Shown: positions 7,621 through 15,734 of the stretch, one piece after another
How the letters are laid out: each line of letters starts with the position of its first letter
Numbering within the stretch: the stretch's first letter is position 1
Source: Arthrobacter sp. M4
GTDB lineage: Bacteria; Actinomycetota; Actinomycetes; Actinomycetales; Micrococcaceae
Assembly (NCBI RefSeq): GCF_020251205.1
Contig: NZ_JAIWYX010000003.1
Span: forward strand, 1 to 64,000
Direction: 5' to 3'
DNA: 64,000 nt
Position numbers and translations under genes: made by a program
Notes under the pieces: model-generated
What the model saw: the letters and a program-made list of their open reading frames with translations, nothing else
What the model was told of the DNA's origin: nothing
Database searches by the model: none

Positions 7621-10389
7621 ATGGGGGATATTTCTTTGGTGCTCGGCACCAGTATTAGGCGAGCGTTGCTCGCCGCCGCCACCGCCGTACTCGTCATCGT
7701 TGCCGGGATCAGTCCTTCCGCGGCGGACACAGGGACGGCCAGCATCGCAGGCAAGATCACGACGCCGGCGGGAACCGACGTCACCAAGGCCACTGTGGAA
7801 CTGTACAGCTTCACGGCTGGCGGGGAAGGCTCAAGCCTAGGCCTGGTCACGTCGGTGGTTCCGGCTGCAAACGGGACGTACAGGATTCCAGACTTGGTAC
7901 CGGACACCTACCGGGTTAAGTTCAAGGCTGGAGAATCCGGGGCCACAAACCGCTGGTTCGGAACGTTTAATTACGACGAAGGCTCGGCGGATGACGTCAC
8001 CGTGGCCGCCGGCGAGGCCCGAGCTGCGGTAGACATCACAACAGTCGCCGGAGCGGTGATGACCGGAAAAGTTACGGCAGAGCCGGGCGTCGACCTGACG
8101 AAAGTGCGGGTCTCCTTCAACGGCCCCAACTCGTGCGCGGGCTGCGTGGAGGAGGTAACAAGTCTCGGACTCGACGGCACTTACCGGATGACAGGCCTCT
8201 ACCCGGAGCCGACCACCGTGGGGTTCTCCGGCGGCGGCGCCGTCAAACAGTGGTGGGACAACAAGCCAGACTGGGAAACGTCCAACCCTGTCACATTGCA
8301 GGCAAGCCAGACCGTAGCCGGCATCGGAGCCCACCTCCTTCGGGGCGCCACCATCAGCGGTCATGTGTCGGTGCCGGAGGGGCATTTTTCACACTACACA
8401 CAGGCTTACGTCTTCAAAGCAAGCAGCACAGGCGTCAACCACGTCATCAACAACGGCACAGTCTCTGAGGTCGCCTCTGCGCACGTCGATGCCGACGGAA
8501 ACTATAGGGTCACCGAACTGCCTGCCGGCTCGTATAGAGTCGGCTTCTACGATTTCACCGACACCTGCCCCGAGAGGTGGTACTCCTCTGGAGAGACCTT
8601 CCAGACGGCAGAGACCCTGTCCCTATCCCTCGGCCAGGATGCTGTGGGAATTGACATCACCCTACAGCCCGAAGCCGAGATCTCCGGATACCTGTCAAAT
8701 GTGGATACGGAGACCAGCGTCACGGCCTTCGACGCCACGGGTCGCGTGGCGGGTTGGGGAACTGCCTATCCCAACGGGGGCCAGCCGAGCCACTACTACA
8801 TTGGCATGCTGAACGCCGGAACGTACCGCCTGGCCTTCAACAGGGGCTACGAAACCACAACCATGGGGGCTCAGTACTACAAGGGTGTGCCAGAGACTTC
8901 AGGCCTCGCGGCCGGACAGACTGTAACCCTTAGCACAGGTCAGAGACTGTCCAACGTCAACGACGAACTGTCTGTGGGACGGTCAATATCCGGCTCTGTG
9001 GTTCTTGAATCAGGGCAGCCTGCCACTGACTACAAGGTGGAGGCCTACACCAAGGACGGCAAGCTCGTGGACCGCAGAGCGATGACGGACAACGACGGGA
9101 AGTTCAAGATTACGGGCCTCTCGAAGGGCGAATACCTTGTAGTTGCTCATCACGGGATCACGCCCAAGGAAGTCAATGGACTGTATGTCGGGAACACACC
9201 GAACGAGGACGAGGCCACGCTGGTGTCCACCATGGCCAGCCCGGACACCAACGTGGGCGTCATCTCCTACCAGGCGGCTGCGGGTGGCGACACGCTTGCC
9301 GGCAAGTTCAAGCCGATTCCCCCGAGCAGGTTCCTCGATACGAGGCTGAGCAAGGCGGTGGCTCCCGGAGGGACTGTATCCTTCCAGGTTGCTGGCGTGA
9401 ATGGCATCCCGGCCAACGCTTCGGCGGTGGTGTTCAACCTCACCGTGACTGAGCCTTCTTCCGCCGGGTTCATCACGGCCTACGCGAGCGGCCAGGCCGT
9501 TCCCGGTTCATCCAACGTGAACTATGGGCCAGGCCAGACTGTCCCCAACCTCGTGGTTGCACCTATTGGAGCGGACGGGAAGGTCTCACTCAAGAACACC
9601 TCATCGGGCAGTGTCCAGCTCATCGCAGACGTTTCGGGTTACTTCAATTCGGGTGCTTCCGCCGCGCCAGGAGCTTTCCAAAGCATCGCGCCCAAGAGGT
9701 TCCATGACACCCGCACCAGCGGCGCCGTAGCGCCCGGCGGCACTTCAACGTTCCAAGTCGCGGGGGTCAACGGGATTCCGGCCAATGCCTCAGCGGTAGT
9801 GTTCAACCTGACCGTTACCGAACCGAAGGCGGCTGGCTTCATTACTGCATACGCCAGTGGCGGAACCGTTCCTGGCGCCTCAAACGTAAACTACGGACCG
9901 GCCCAGACCGTTCCCAACCTCGTCGTTGCACCCATTGGGGCGGACGGGAAAGTCTCACTGAAGAACTCCTCCTCGGGAAGCGTCCAGCTCATCGCTGACG
10001 TGTCGGGGTATTTCATCGGCGGCGCAACAACGGACACCGGATCCTTCCAGAGCCTGGCGCCGAAGCGTTTCCTCGATACACGGAATTCGTCTGCCCTCGC
10101 CGCTGGCGGTACCACGTCGTTCCAGGTCGCGGGGGTGAATGGCATCCCGGCAGGCGCATCCGCAGTTGTGTTCAATTTGACCGTAACTGAGCCGAAGTCT
10201 GCGGGCTTCATTACCGCCTATGCCAGCGGGTCACCTACCCCGGGGTCCTCGAATGTCAATTACGGTCCCGCGCAGACAGTCCCCAACTTGGTGATAGCCC
10301 CGATTGGCCCAGACGGCAGAGTCAATCTGCGGAACACTTCAGCCGGAAGCGTCCAGGTAATCGCAGACGTAGCAGGGTACTTCCGCTAA
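7621..10389 (+). CDS. secreted multidomain surface protein with carboxypeptidase-regulatory-like domains and three C-terminal repeats
   Basis: A 922-aa exported protein. Residues 1-36 form a Sec signal peptide. About five beta-sandwich domains of the carboxypeptidase-regulatory/Cna-B-like type follow (each opening with a xxISGxV-like strand: near residues 40, 128, 243, 350 and 457). From about residue 563 to the end are three near-identical 123-aa units, each starting PxRFxDTR and containing VAGVNGIPANASAVVFNLTV, a GFITAYASG stretch, SNVNYGP, and ending IADVSGYF. I see no LPXTG anchor or catalytic motif, so it is probably released or held by its repeats. The repeat unit is known from C-termini of actinobacterial secreted enzymes, where it may bind cell-wall or external polymers; that role is inference. 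Start ATG at 7621 follows AGGAGCAAGTC. Confidence 0.85.
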   Translation: MGDISLVLGTSIRRALLAAATAVLVIVAGISPSAADTGTASIAGKITTPAGTDVTKATVELYSFTAGGEGSSLGLVTSVVPAANGTYRIPDLVPDTYRVKFKAGESGATNRWFGTFNYDEGSADDVTVAAGEARAAVDITTVAGAVMTGKVTAEPGVDLTKVRVSFNGPNSCAGCVEEVTSLGLDGTYRMTGLYPEPTTVGFSGGGAVKQWWDNKPDWETSNPVTLQASQTVAGIGAHLLRGATISGHVSVPEGHFSHYTQAYVFKASSTGVNHVINNGTVSEVASAHVDADGNYRVTELPAGSYRVGFYDFTDTCPERWYSSGETFQTAETLSLSLGQDAVGIDITLQPEAEISGYLSNVDTETSVTAFDATGRVAGWGTAYPNGGQPSHYYIGMLNAGTYRLAFNRGYETTTMGAQYYKGVPETSGLAAGQTVTLSTGQRLSNVNDELSVGRSISGSVVLESGQPATDYKVEAYTKDGKLVDRRAMTDNDGKFKITGLSKGEYLVVAHHGITPKEVNGLYVGNTPNEDEATLVSTMASPDTNVGVISYQAAAGGDTLAGKFKPIPPSRFLDTRLSKAVAPGGTVSFQVAGVNGIPANASAVVFNLTVTEPSSAGFITAYASGQAVPGSSNVNYGPGQTVPNLVVAPIGADGKVSLKNTSSGSVQLIADVSGYFNSGASAAPGAFQSIAPKRFHDTRTSGAVAPGGTSTFQVAGVNGIPANASAVVFNLTVTEPKAAGFITAYASGGTVPGASNVNYGPAQTVPNLVVAPIGADGKVSLKNSSSGSVQLIADVSGYFIGGATTDTGSFQSLAPKRFLDTRNSSALAAGGTTSFQVAGVNGIPAGASAVVFNLTVTEPKSAGFITAYASGSPTPGSSNVNYGPAQTVPNLVIAPIGPDGRVNLRNTSAGSVQVIADVAGYFR
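9313..10389 (+). repeat. three tandem 369-bp coding repeats
   Basis: The codon for the Phe of the RFxDTR motif recurs at 9331, 9700 and 10069, an exact period of 369 bp (123 codons). Related but diverged copies lie in the genes at 6938-7477 and 10512-11186. This makes the region prone to unequal recombination, which could explain the deleted and chimeric neighbours. Confidence 0.85.
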
Positions 10390-10468
10390 CTGCGTTTTCA
10401 CCAAGGAGGATCAGGACCGTGGGGGGCGACACACAGTGGCCCCCAGCACTCTCTTCAAAATCGTGGCC

Positions 10469-10509
10469 TCCGGAGCGGATCCTACCCCTTACAGCGGATC
10501 CGCTCCGGA
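10469..10509. terminator. hairpin between convergent genes
   Basis: A 14-bp perfect inverted repeat (TCCGGAGCGGATCC at 10469-10482 with its complement at 10496-10509, 13-base loop) sits between the end of the large secreted protein and the convergent gene ending at 10512. It can act for both strands; there is no clear T run. Confidence 0.6.
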
Positions 10510-10511
10510 AG

Positions 10512-11186
10512 TCATCTGAGAATGTATCCGGAGACGTCCGCGATGATCTGGGCAGTTCCGCTGGAGGTGTTGGCGATCCGCACTTTGCCATCAACCCCAA
10601 GCGGTACGACCGCGAGATTCGGCACAGTCTGCCCAGCCACGTAGTTCACAATGGAGGCGTTGGGCCTGACCGCGCCTGACGCGAACGCCGTCAGGAACCC
10701 GTATGATTTGGTTTCAGTCACGGTCAGGTTCACCACCACCGCGGACGCATTCGCGGGCACGCCGTTCACGCCTGCAACCTGGAACGACACTGAGCCGCCT
10801 GCAGCCACCGGCCCCGACCATGCCCTCGTGTCCAGGAACCGCGTCGGAGTCAACCCCGCGAACGTCCCTGGATCAACTGCTGTGCCGGGGAGGAAATAGC
10901 CCGACACATCTGCGATCACTTGGGCGGTCCCCGAGGAGGTATTCGAGATTGTCACTTTGCCTTCGGCGCCGACCGGCACCACGACTAGGTTCGGAGCTGT
11001 CTGGCCGGTCGCGTAGTTCACGTTGGAGGCTTCCTCAGCCTTGGCCTGCTCGGCGCGCTGCCGGCGGAGCCGTTCGACCGCAGAAGGATCTTCTTTGGCC
11101 GCTGCCGCACTGGACGCGGTGAGACGTTCGGCGAAGCTGCCCGGCTGCGGCGCGGCTGCGTTGATCGCTTCCTCGCTCCGGCCCAT
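10512..11186 (-). pseudogene. chimeric ORF: coiled-coil tail fused to C-terminal secreted-protein repeats
   Basis: Residues 1-53 are charged and helical (AERLTASSAAAAKEDPSAVE, then RLRRQRAEQAKAEEA) and continue, in another frame, the decayed gene upstream at 11187-12055. From residue 54 the sequence switches to the surface-protein repeat (SNVNYATGQTAPNLVVVPVG, then a second complete repeat ending IIADVSGYILR). There is no signal peptide, so the repeat part can no longer be exported. The simplest explanation is a deletion joining a degraded mobile-element-type gene to the 3' end of a third secreted repeat protein. Translation is possible but a normal function is unlikely. Confidence 0.65.
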
Positions 11187-12055
11187 TCCGCGATCCCGTC
11201 GAGGGCTTCCTTGACCGCCTCCGGCTGCTGTTCCGGCTCGCCGTGTCCGGGGTTGGCCCGGTTTTCACGAACCTTGCGGGCGAGCTCGGCGCTGCGTTCG
11301 GCGCGTTCTTGGGCGAGGCTGAGCTGGGCTTCGGTCCCGCGGGATTCCTGCAGGTGGTCCACGACGTGTTCGGCGGGGTTTGGTTTTCCTTGACCGTGGC
11401 CACTACCTCGGCGGCATCTGCCATGAGCGGGGTGTCGTTCCTGGCTGAGAGAAGCGTGTCCACTGACATTGGTGGGACGGCTGTATGCATCCTGGACCAT
11501 GGGGAAACGATGCCCTGCTTTCCGCGCGCGGACATTCCGGACGCTGTGAAGGCGGCCGCCGCTGACTGGTGTGGCCGAAGCGTCGACGACTTCACCGTCG
11601 ATGTACGCCTGTAGATGCGGAACGGGTCAGCCGTCGGGTGGCTTTCCCGGGTGGTCTTGGTGCGCGGCCAAGGGTCAGGATTCCGGTCCTGCGCAGTTCG
11701 CGGCGCAGGGCATGGGCGTCCTCGCCGGAGTCGAGCCGCTGCAGGATGTGGTCGGCTTCTTCCCTGGAGCGCCGCCCGGCGGTGACGGCTTCGTCCAAGG
11801 CTTTCGTCAGGTGGCCGTGGCGGATCTCATCGACGGTGTGTTCATAGTCGGCCGGGGTCTCGGCGGCCGCGAGGGCCGGCGTTGTGCATCGCTGACGCCG
11901 GCGCCTGTCGCCGTGTGACGTCCGCCGCCGCCGTGCTCCATGCCGACAACTATATCCCCCACCTTCAGGGTGTTGAGGACTCGTGATGCGTATTCATGAT
12001 TGTCCGTACCGCACCTTGCTGGGGTGGTTGTTGGTGTTAAGCAAATGTGCCGCAA
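11187..12055 (-). pseudogene. decayed gene of unknown (possibly mobile-element) origin
   Basis: Coherent minus-strand peptides appear in changing frames: RVLNTLKVGDIVVGMEHGG (near 11985-11930), ADYEHTVDEIRHGHLTKALD continuing to HILQRLDSGEDAHALRREL (about 11870-11680), and LSLAQERAERSAELARKVRE to EAVKEALDGIAEWAGARK (about 11330-11190). All are polar, helical and Ala/Arg/Glu-rich, as in tails of plasmid relaxases or similar large DNA-processing proteins, but I cannot name the family. Several frameshifts are needed to join them. The last piece continues into the chimeric ORF at 10512-11186. Confidence 0.45.
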
Positions 12056-12069
12056 GGAGTGAGATTCCC

Positions 12070-12309
12070 ATGGTTAATATTCCGGCCTTGATCGATGGGC
12101 TGGCCCCCGACGAGGTGTCCCGGCTGAAGTCCGGCGGTCCGGGGCAGGTCCTGGACAGCGACCTGCTGGCAGCGATCGACCGTGCTGCCGGAGGGCCCGG
12201 TGAAGGCCGCGGCTATTACGTCGTCAAGGGACACCTCTGGCCGATCGAGGCGCGCGAGTACCACCTCCGCCAAGACGTCGCCGCCGTCCTCTTCGGATCG
12301 GCGCCCTAG
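12070..12309 (+). CDS. small hypothetical protein, 79 aa
   Basis: Starts at ATG 12070 with a strong AAGGAG ribosome binding site at suitable distance. The protein reads as one small alpha/beta domain: a LIDGLAPDEVSRLKSGG helix, a Gly-rich turn and a GYYVVKGHLWPIEAREYHLR segment. No membrane or signal sequence. It stands alone, facing away from the decayed gene upstream. Family not recognised. Confidence 0.55.
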   Translation: MVNIPALIDGLAPDEVSRLKSGGPGQVLDSDLLAAIDRAAGGPGEGRGYYVVKGHLWPIEAREYHLRQDVAAVLFGSAP

Positions 12310-12597
12310 CACCGCAAGCCTCCCGAAGGCGGAGATGATCAGGGCCCTAGCACGCTGGCCGCGGCCTGCCACCTCCGGGAACCCTACGCCTTGGGACCCA
12401 AACGGGCGGCTGCCTCCACACAGGGATTCTTTCGTCAAGCTCCTGGATGCGCTGCGGATACCGCCCGTGGCGGGCATGCAGGCGATAGGTAGCGGCCCAG
12501 CTCCGTTTCGGCTTTCTTCCTTCGTGGCTGGTCGTTGCCCCAGTTGAGATATATTTCGCGCTGCGCCAGGCGCTGCTGCCGTCTGGCCTCTAGACCC

Positions 12598-12745
12598 TCA
12601 GGCGGGGCGTTTCCAGCCCAGCAGGTCCTGCAGCGCCCGGGCGTAGGCCGAATCGAGGGTTCTGCGGCCGCTCGGCCCGCCGGCGGCGCAGCCAGCGCGC
12701 CAAGAAGCGTTCTTCCCTGTCGAAGCACAGTGCCCCGTCGAAATA
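12598..12745 (-). pseudogene. short gene remnant
   Basis: On the minus strand two frames join into FDGALCFDREERFLARWLRR and RTLDSAYARALQDLLGWKRP followed by a stop. The composition is coding-like but a frame change separates the two parts and no start is seen. Origin unknown. Confidence 0.3.
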
Positions 12746-12792
12746 TTGCGCCTAATGTGACAAAGGGTGCCCGTGCGGAGTTAATTGGTCTA

Positions 12793-12933
12793 ATGCCTTC
12801 CAGCCCTCGTGCCCGCCGCGCCGTCGTTATCGAGGACGACCCCGATATCCGTGACCTGCTCGTGCACGTCCTGAAGGGCCAACACCGCCTCGGGGAAGGT
12901 CAGCTACATCGACGCTGGCCACGCTCCGAATAA
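12793..12933 (+). pseudogene. truncated response-regulator receiver domain
   Basis: The 46-residue frame starts MPSSPRARRAVVIEDDPDIR and continues DLLVHVLK, the first strand and helix of a CheY-like receiver domain including the acidic pair (Glu-Asp-Asp). It then loses similarity and ends before the phosphoacceptor Asp. The rest of the receiver and any output domain are absent. A remnant of a two-component regulator. Confidence 0.6.
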
Positions 12934-12972
12934 GGTCGGAGGGTCCACGGAAAGCCTGTGGAGATGGACATG

Positions 12973-13440
12973 CTAGACGATACCGACCCCCGAATCCGCC
13001 ACCATGATCTTCCGGCTGGTCGCGTCCCGCGCCCCAAGTCCGCGCACGATGGTCTTGAGCTCCTTGCGCAGGCTCTCAGTGTCCACAGCCACGCTCGCCA
13101 ACACGGACTGTTCCAGTTCGCGGGCGCTTTCCCTCGCCGCCGCGCCGGAATCCGTCATGGACACGACACTGCTCCTACGGTTGGACGGGTTGCGCTGTCG
13201 ACGGACATGGCCGTGGGCCTCCGGCCGCATCAGCGTCTTGCCGATGGTCTGGGACTGCACACTCACGATCTCGGCGAGCATCGCCTGAGTCATAGGTCCC
13301 TGGACTGCCAGGACGTCCAGAGCAATAACACCGGCGTGGGTCAGGCCGAGGCCCCTTAGCTGCTCATTCCAGGCATGTTCCACCAGTCGCGCCGTGGTGG
13401 ACAACAGGCGACCGTTTGTCCACCGCTCCATGTCAGGCAT
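12973..13440 (-). CDS. MarR family transcriptional regulator
   Basis: A 155-aa winged-helix repressor with the family pattern: dimerisation helix (GRLLSTTARLVEHAWNEQLR), LGLTHAGVIALDVLAVQGPM, recognition helix region (AEIVSVQSQTIGKTL), wing (HGHVRRQRNPSNRRSSVVSM) and C-terminal dimer helix. I use the start MPDMERW at 13440 rather than the longer frame from 13467, because a TATACT hexamer lies 6 bp upstream of 13440 and no Shine-Dalgarno is present, which suggests a leaderless mRNA. The wing reads PSNRRS instead of the usual DRR. Ligand and targets unknown; it stands among remnants. Confidence 0.8.
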   Translation of the reverse strand: MPDMERWTNGRLLSTTARLVEHAWNEQLRGLGLTHAGVIALDVLAVQGPMTQAMLAEIVSVQSQTIGKTLMRPEAHGHVRRQRNPSNRRSSVVSMTDSGAAARESARELEQSVLASVAVDTESLRKELKTIVRGLGARDATSRKIMVADSGVGIV

Positions 13441-13446
13441 GGGCAG

Positions 13447-13452
13447 AGTATA
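13447..13452 (-). promoter_or_regulatory. candidate -10 box of the marR gene
   Basis: TATACT on the minus strand, 6 bp before the ATG at 13440. It fits leaderless transcription, common in actinobacteria. No good -35 match is visible. Confidence 0.4.
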
Positions 13453-13575
13453 GAACGGGTGACGCATTTCAGGACCAGGGCATAACCCGAGTGGCGGAGC
13501 CCAGCCGCCATTCGAAACTACGATTTAGCCGCCAAACGAAGTTAACAGTCACAGCCGCCCTCGGGAAGCTCGCGA

Positions 13576-13875
13576 TTGGCGGCTGATTCGAATTCCCATT
13601 TGGCCTGCCCGCAAAAACCGCCCGGACGGAGTGCCTCAAACGCTGTGACCGGGGAAATCTACCGCCAGATCACCAATCCCCAACCGGCGCCAAGCAACGC
13701 CGACCTGCCCCAGCAACGCACCAAACTCGGATTCACCATCAACGCCGCCGCCAGCCATCTCAGCCAATGGCCCTCCGTCATTTCCCGCCTTGAGCGAGGG
13801 CTCATCCGCGACGAGGCCCTTGCCGCAACCTACCGGCAATGGCTGGCCGACCAGACACCGCAAAACGCGAATTGA
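13576..13875 (+). pseudogene. remnant with XRE-like helix-turn-helix, possibly a transposase tail
   Basis: From about residue 27 the frame reads EIYRQITNPQPAPSNADLPQ, then QRTKLGFTINAAASHLSQW and PSVISRLERGLIRDEALA, a helix-turn-helix of XRE type. In Micrococcaceae and relatives similar segments occur at the C-terminus of some transposases (IS110-like in my recollection). The first 26 residues look unrelated and no ribosome binding site is seen. Most likely the 3' end of a lost mobile-element gene; an independent small regulator is the alternative. Confidence 0.45.
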
Positions 13876-14307
13876 CAACTTGTGAGCATCCCGGGATGGT
13901 TCATGTGGCTCTCACCCGGTCACACCCTGAAGATCCGACAGAGGAAGCTTGCCCCCGGCCAGGGGAACCAACCACAAGAAAGATTCCAGAAAATTTTGGT
14001 CAGGGTCATGCAGGAGCCCATGAAAGCGGCAATGAACAGGTATGAGCGCGCAAACCCACAACCAGCAGCGCACCACCCAGCCCCCCCCCCCCCGCGACCG
14101 TGGTCATGCCGCTCCGGCGGCACCAGTCCATGAATGAGTGAGTAGCGAAACCCTCGCCCAACCAGGAAGGAAGCGCCGGCCCCTCAACGGCCACCACAAC
14201 TGAACATTCCTGCGACTGACACACCGTCGGCAACACGCTGGCAAGGGTGTGGACAGTGTCCACATGGCTAGAGGCCCAAAAACCGCCCCCAGCCTGAGGG
14301 AAAACGT

Positions 14308-14330
14308 GTGCCCGAGGTGGGACTCGAACC
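14308..14330 (-). other. tRNA 3'-end fragment (possible attachment-site scar)
   Basis: On the minus strand the 23 bases begin GGTTCGAGTCCCACCTCGGG: a T-loop (TTCGAGT), the 3' strand of the T-stem (CCCAC) and a 7-base acceptor strand (CTCGGGC). Upstream bases do not complete a T-stem, anticodon arm or D arm, so this is not a tRNA gene. Such 3'-end fragments are left where integrative elements recombine into tRNA genes. The parent might be a tRNA-Leu, but this is uncertain. Confidence 0.5.
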
Positions 14331-14421
14331 AGATTTCAGCCCTTGCAAATACAGGGAACTCCAGAAAACATACGCAATCCGGGCCAGTCCGCCCGATGTA
14401 CGAACCAGTCTGGTACAAAAT

Positions 14422-14449
14422 GTGTGTACAGCGTACACACGCTTTTTTT
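14422..14449 (+). terminator. intrinsic-terminator-like hairpin
   Basis: GTGTGTAC (14422-14429), a 3-base loop, GTACACAC (14433-14440), then GC and seven T. This is a classic stem plus T-run arrangement, although no gene that it would terminate remains upstream. The palindrome could also be an operator. Confidence 0.45.
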
Positions 14450-14645
14450 GCCTTCATTCCTGTTGACAGCTTCAACGGAGGCGCGTTCGAACGGGGCAAG
14501 CCAAGGGCCGGCGGCGTGCGGATCACGCACTCTCATTTCTCCCCTTCCGAACATCTCATGGAATAAGAAGGGAACCCACCTGACCAACCAAAAAGCGGCC
14601 CACACGATGACCGGCATCGTCATGCCGCCGTGCGCTTGGACAACC

Positions 14646-14895
14646 ATGAGTCAGGAGAATCACCGCTGTTTGCCGTTCTGATCGATCCATCGTCGCTGGG
14701 CGGGCGCTCCGCGCAACCAGGGCGCTCCCGCGCCGGACACTCATCCCAAACTTCGTTCGCCGCTCCTCCGTCGCTTCCATCCTCACAAACTTTGGAACCG
14801 TGCCCGGTCCCCCAAGTTGCACTCCAGGCCCTCAGCCCAGCGAACGGATCCTCTATCAAAACGACGCCCAAGACCAACGGCCACAGTTCAAGAAA
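14646..14895. repeat. non-coding repeat, copy 1
   Basis: This stretch aligns by eye at about 80 percent identity with 42582-42832. Shared blocks include GCCGTTCTGATC, CAACCAGGGCGCT, CCCGGTCCCCCAAGTTGCA and GACCAACGGCCACAGTTCAA. Open frames across it are not conserved as proteins, so it is a dispersed non-coding element or a common ancestral remnant. It sits just downstream of the tetR-like gene's end. Confidence 0.7.
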
Positions 14896-14936
14896 CCAAA
14901 GAGGAGAGAACCAGGCCTCTTGGACCTGCTCAGAAG

Positions 14937-15548
14937 CTACGGATCAGGCTGTTCTTGCGGCGGGGTTAGGGCGTGGGGGCCAAGAACCGCTTTGATGGTC
15001 CACTCCAGGTGGGTGCGGATATCGAACTCCGGGCCGTGCTGCCACTGGAACTGCAATCCTTCCCAACAGGCGAGGAGAACACGGGCTGCCATATTGGCAT
15101 CGATCGCACCGTCGACCTTGCCCTCACCCTGGAGGCGATGGATATCGGTAGCGATCACCTGCAGGGAGCGGGCCAGACGACCTTGAAAGTAGGGGTTTGC
15201 CGGGTTCTCGTGGTCTACTGCAGCGCCCGCCATCTCCGCATATAGAAGCGGGATGTGCGGACGGCGAACGCCCACTTCAGCCCGGTGGCCCATGTCCGCA
15301 ATGGCTCCGGCTTCGTGGCCTGCGGCGCGGATGTTGTCGTCGTCAAACTGCTTCAACGCCGATATCAGGAGACTTTCCTTGGTGGGGAAATGGTAGAAAA
15401 CCGTCGGCTCGCTCGTGCCGGCCAGTTCCGCTACCTCCCCCACGGTCACATTCCGGTGGCCTTTGTCCTGAACAAGCTTCAGGGCCGCTGAGCTCAGCGC
15501 TTCACGGCGCTTGCCCGACTTCGCATATGAACCCCGCTTTTCGGCCAT
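14937..15548 (-). CDS. TetR family transcriptional regulator
   Basis: A 203-aa repressor. The N-terminal helix-turn-helix spans about residues 12-60 (RREALSSAALKLVQDKGHRN, then VTVGEVAELAGTSEPTVFYH FPTKESLL). The rest is an all-helical ligand-binding and dimerisation domain. It starts at ATG 15548 with an AAAGGAG ribosome binding site. It is transcribed away from the glycosidase and sugar-ABC genes that start 187 bp away, and inverted repeats lie in the shared intergenic region, so it is the best candidate regulator of that locus. TetR control of a sugar operon is less usual than LacI control. Confidence 0.85.
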   Translation of the reverse strand: MAEKRGSYAKSGKRREALSSAALKLVQDKGHRNVTVGEVAELAGTSEPTVFYHFPTKESLLISALKQFDDDNIRAAGHEAGAIADMGHRAEVGVRRPHIPLLYAEMAGAAVDHENPANPYFQGRLARSLQVIATDIHRLQGEGKVDGAIDANMAARVLLACWEGLQFQWQHGPEFDIRTHLEWTIKAVLGPHALTPPQEQPDP

Positions 15549-15558
15549 GCCGACTCCT

Positions 15559-15622
15559 TTTGAAAAACCTATTGATTCGTTTCAAAGCTTAACGCTATCC
15601 TCTCAACTGAAATTATAGTTGA
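15559..15622. promoter_or_regulatory. inverted repeats in the tetR / glycosidase divergent promoter
   Basis: Two candidate operators: TTTGAAA (15559-15565) with TTTCAAA (15580-15586), and TCAACT (15603-15608) with AGTTGA (15617-15622). They lie in an AT-rich patch between the divergent starts. Which protein binds is unknown; the adjacent TetR protein is the simplest candidate. Confidence 0.4.
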
Positions 15623-15734
15623 CTCAGAATTCAGGCCGACAGGCCGAGGAGGCAAAGATGCCCAAGCACGTCCATGTGCTTCGCCGGCCCGGGTGGCCGC
15701 AGAAAAATGAAACCGGTGTTCCAGGAGCAGCGGC

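Larger units (their letters stand above)
13879..14936. other. about 1 kb of non-coding or decayed DNA
   Basis: No convincing gene. It holds, in order: a run of 13 C at 14081-14093, a tRNA 3'-end fragment (14308-14330), an 8-bp hairpin with a T run (14422-14449), and one copy of a ~250-bp non-coding repeat (about 14646-14895). A minus-strand frame at 14006-14263 has hydrophobic stretches but crosses the homopolymer and has no start signals. Confidence 0.5.

Noticed and set aside
8133..8468. Long alternative frames inside the large secreted-protein gene and other long genes
   Set aside because: They are shadows of high-GC coding sequence with poor composition; the frame with domain structure is kept in each case.
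14308..14330. A functional tRNA gene on the minus strand
   Set aside because: Only the 3' end is present; no anticodon or D arm and no complete T-stem.
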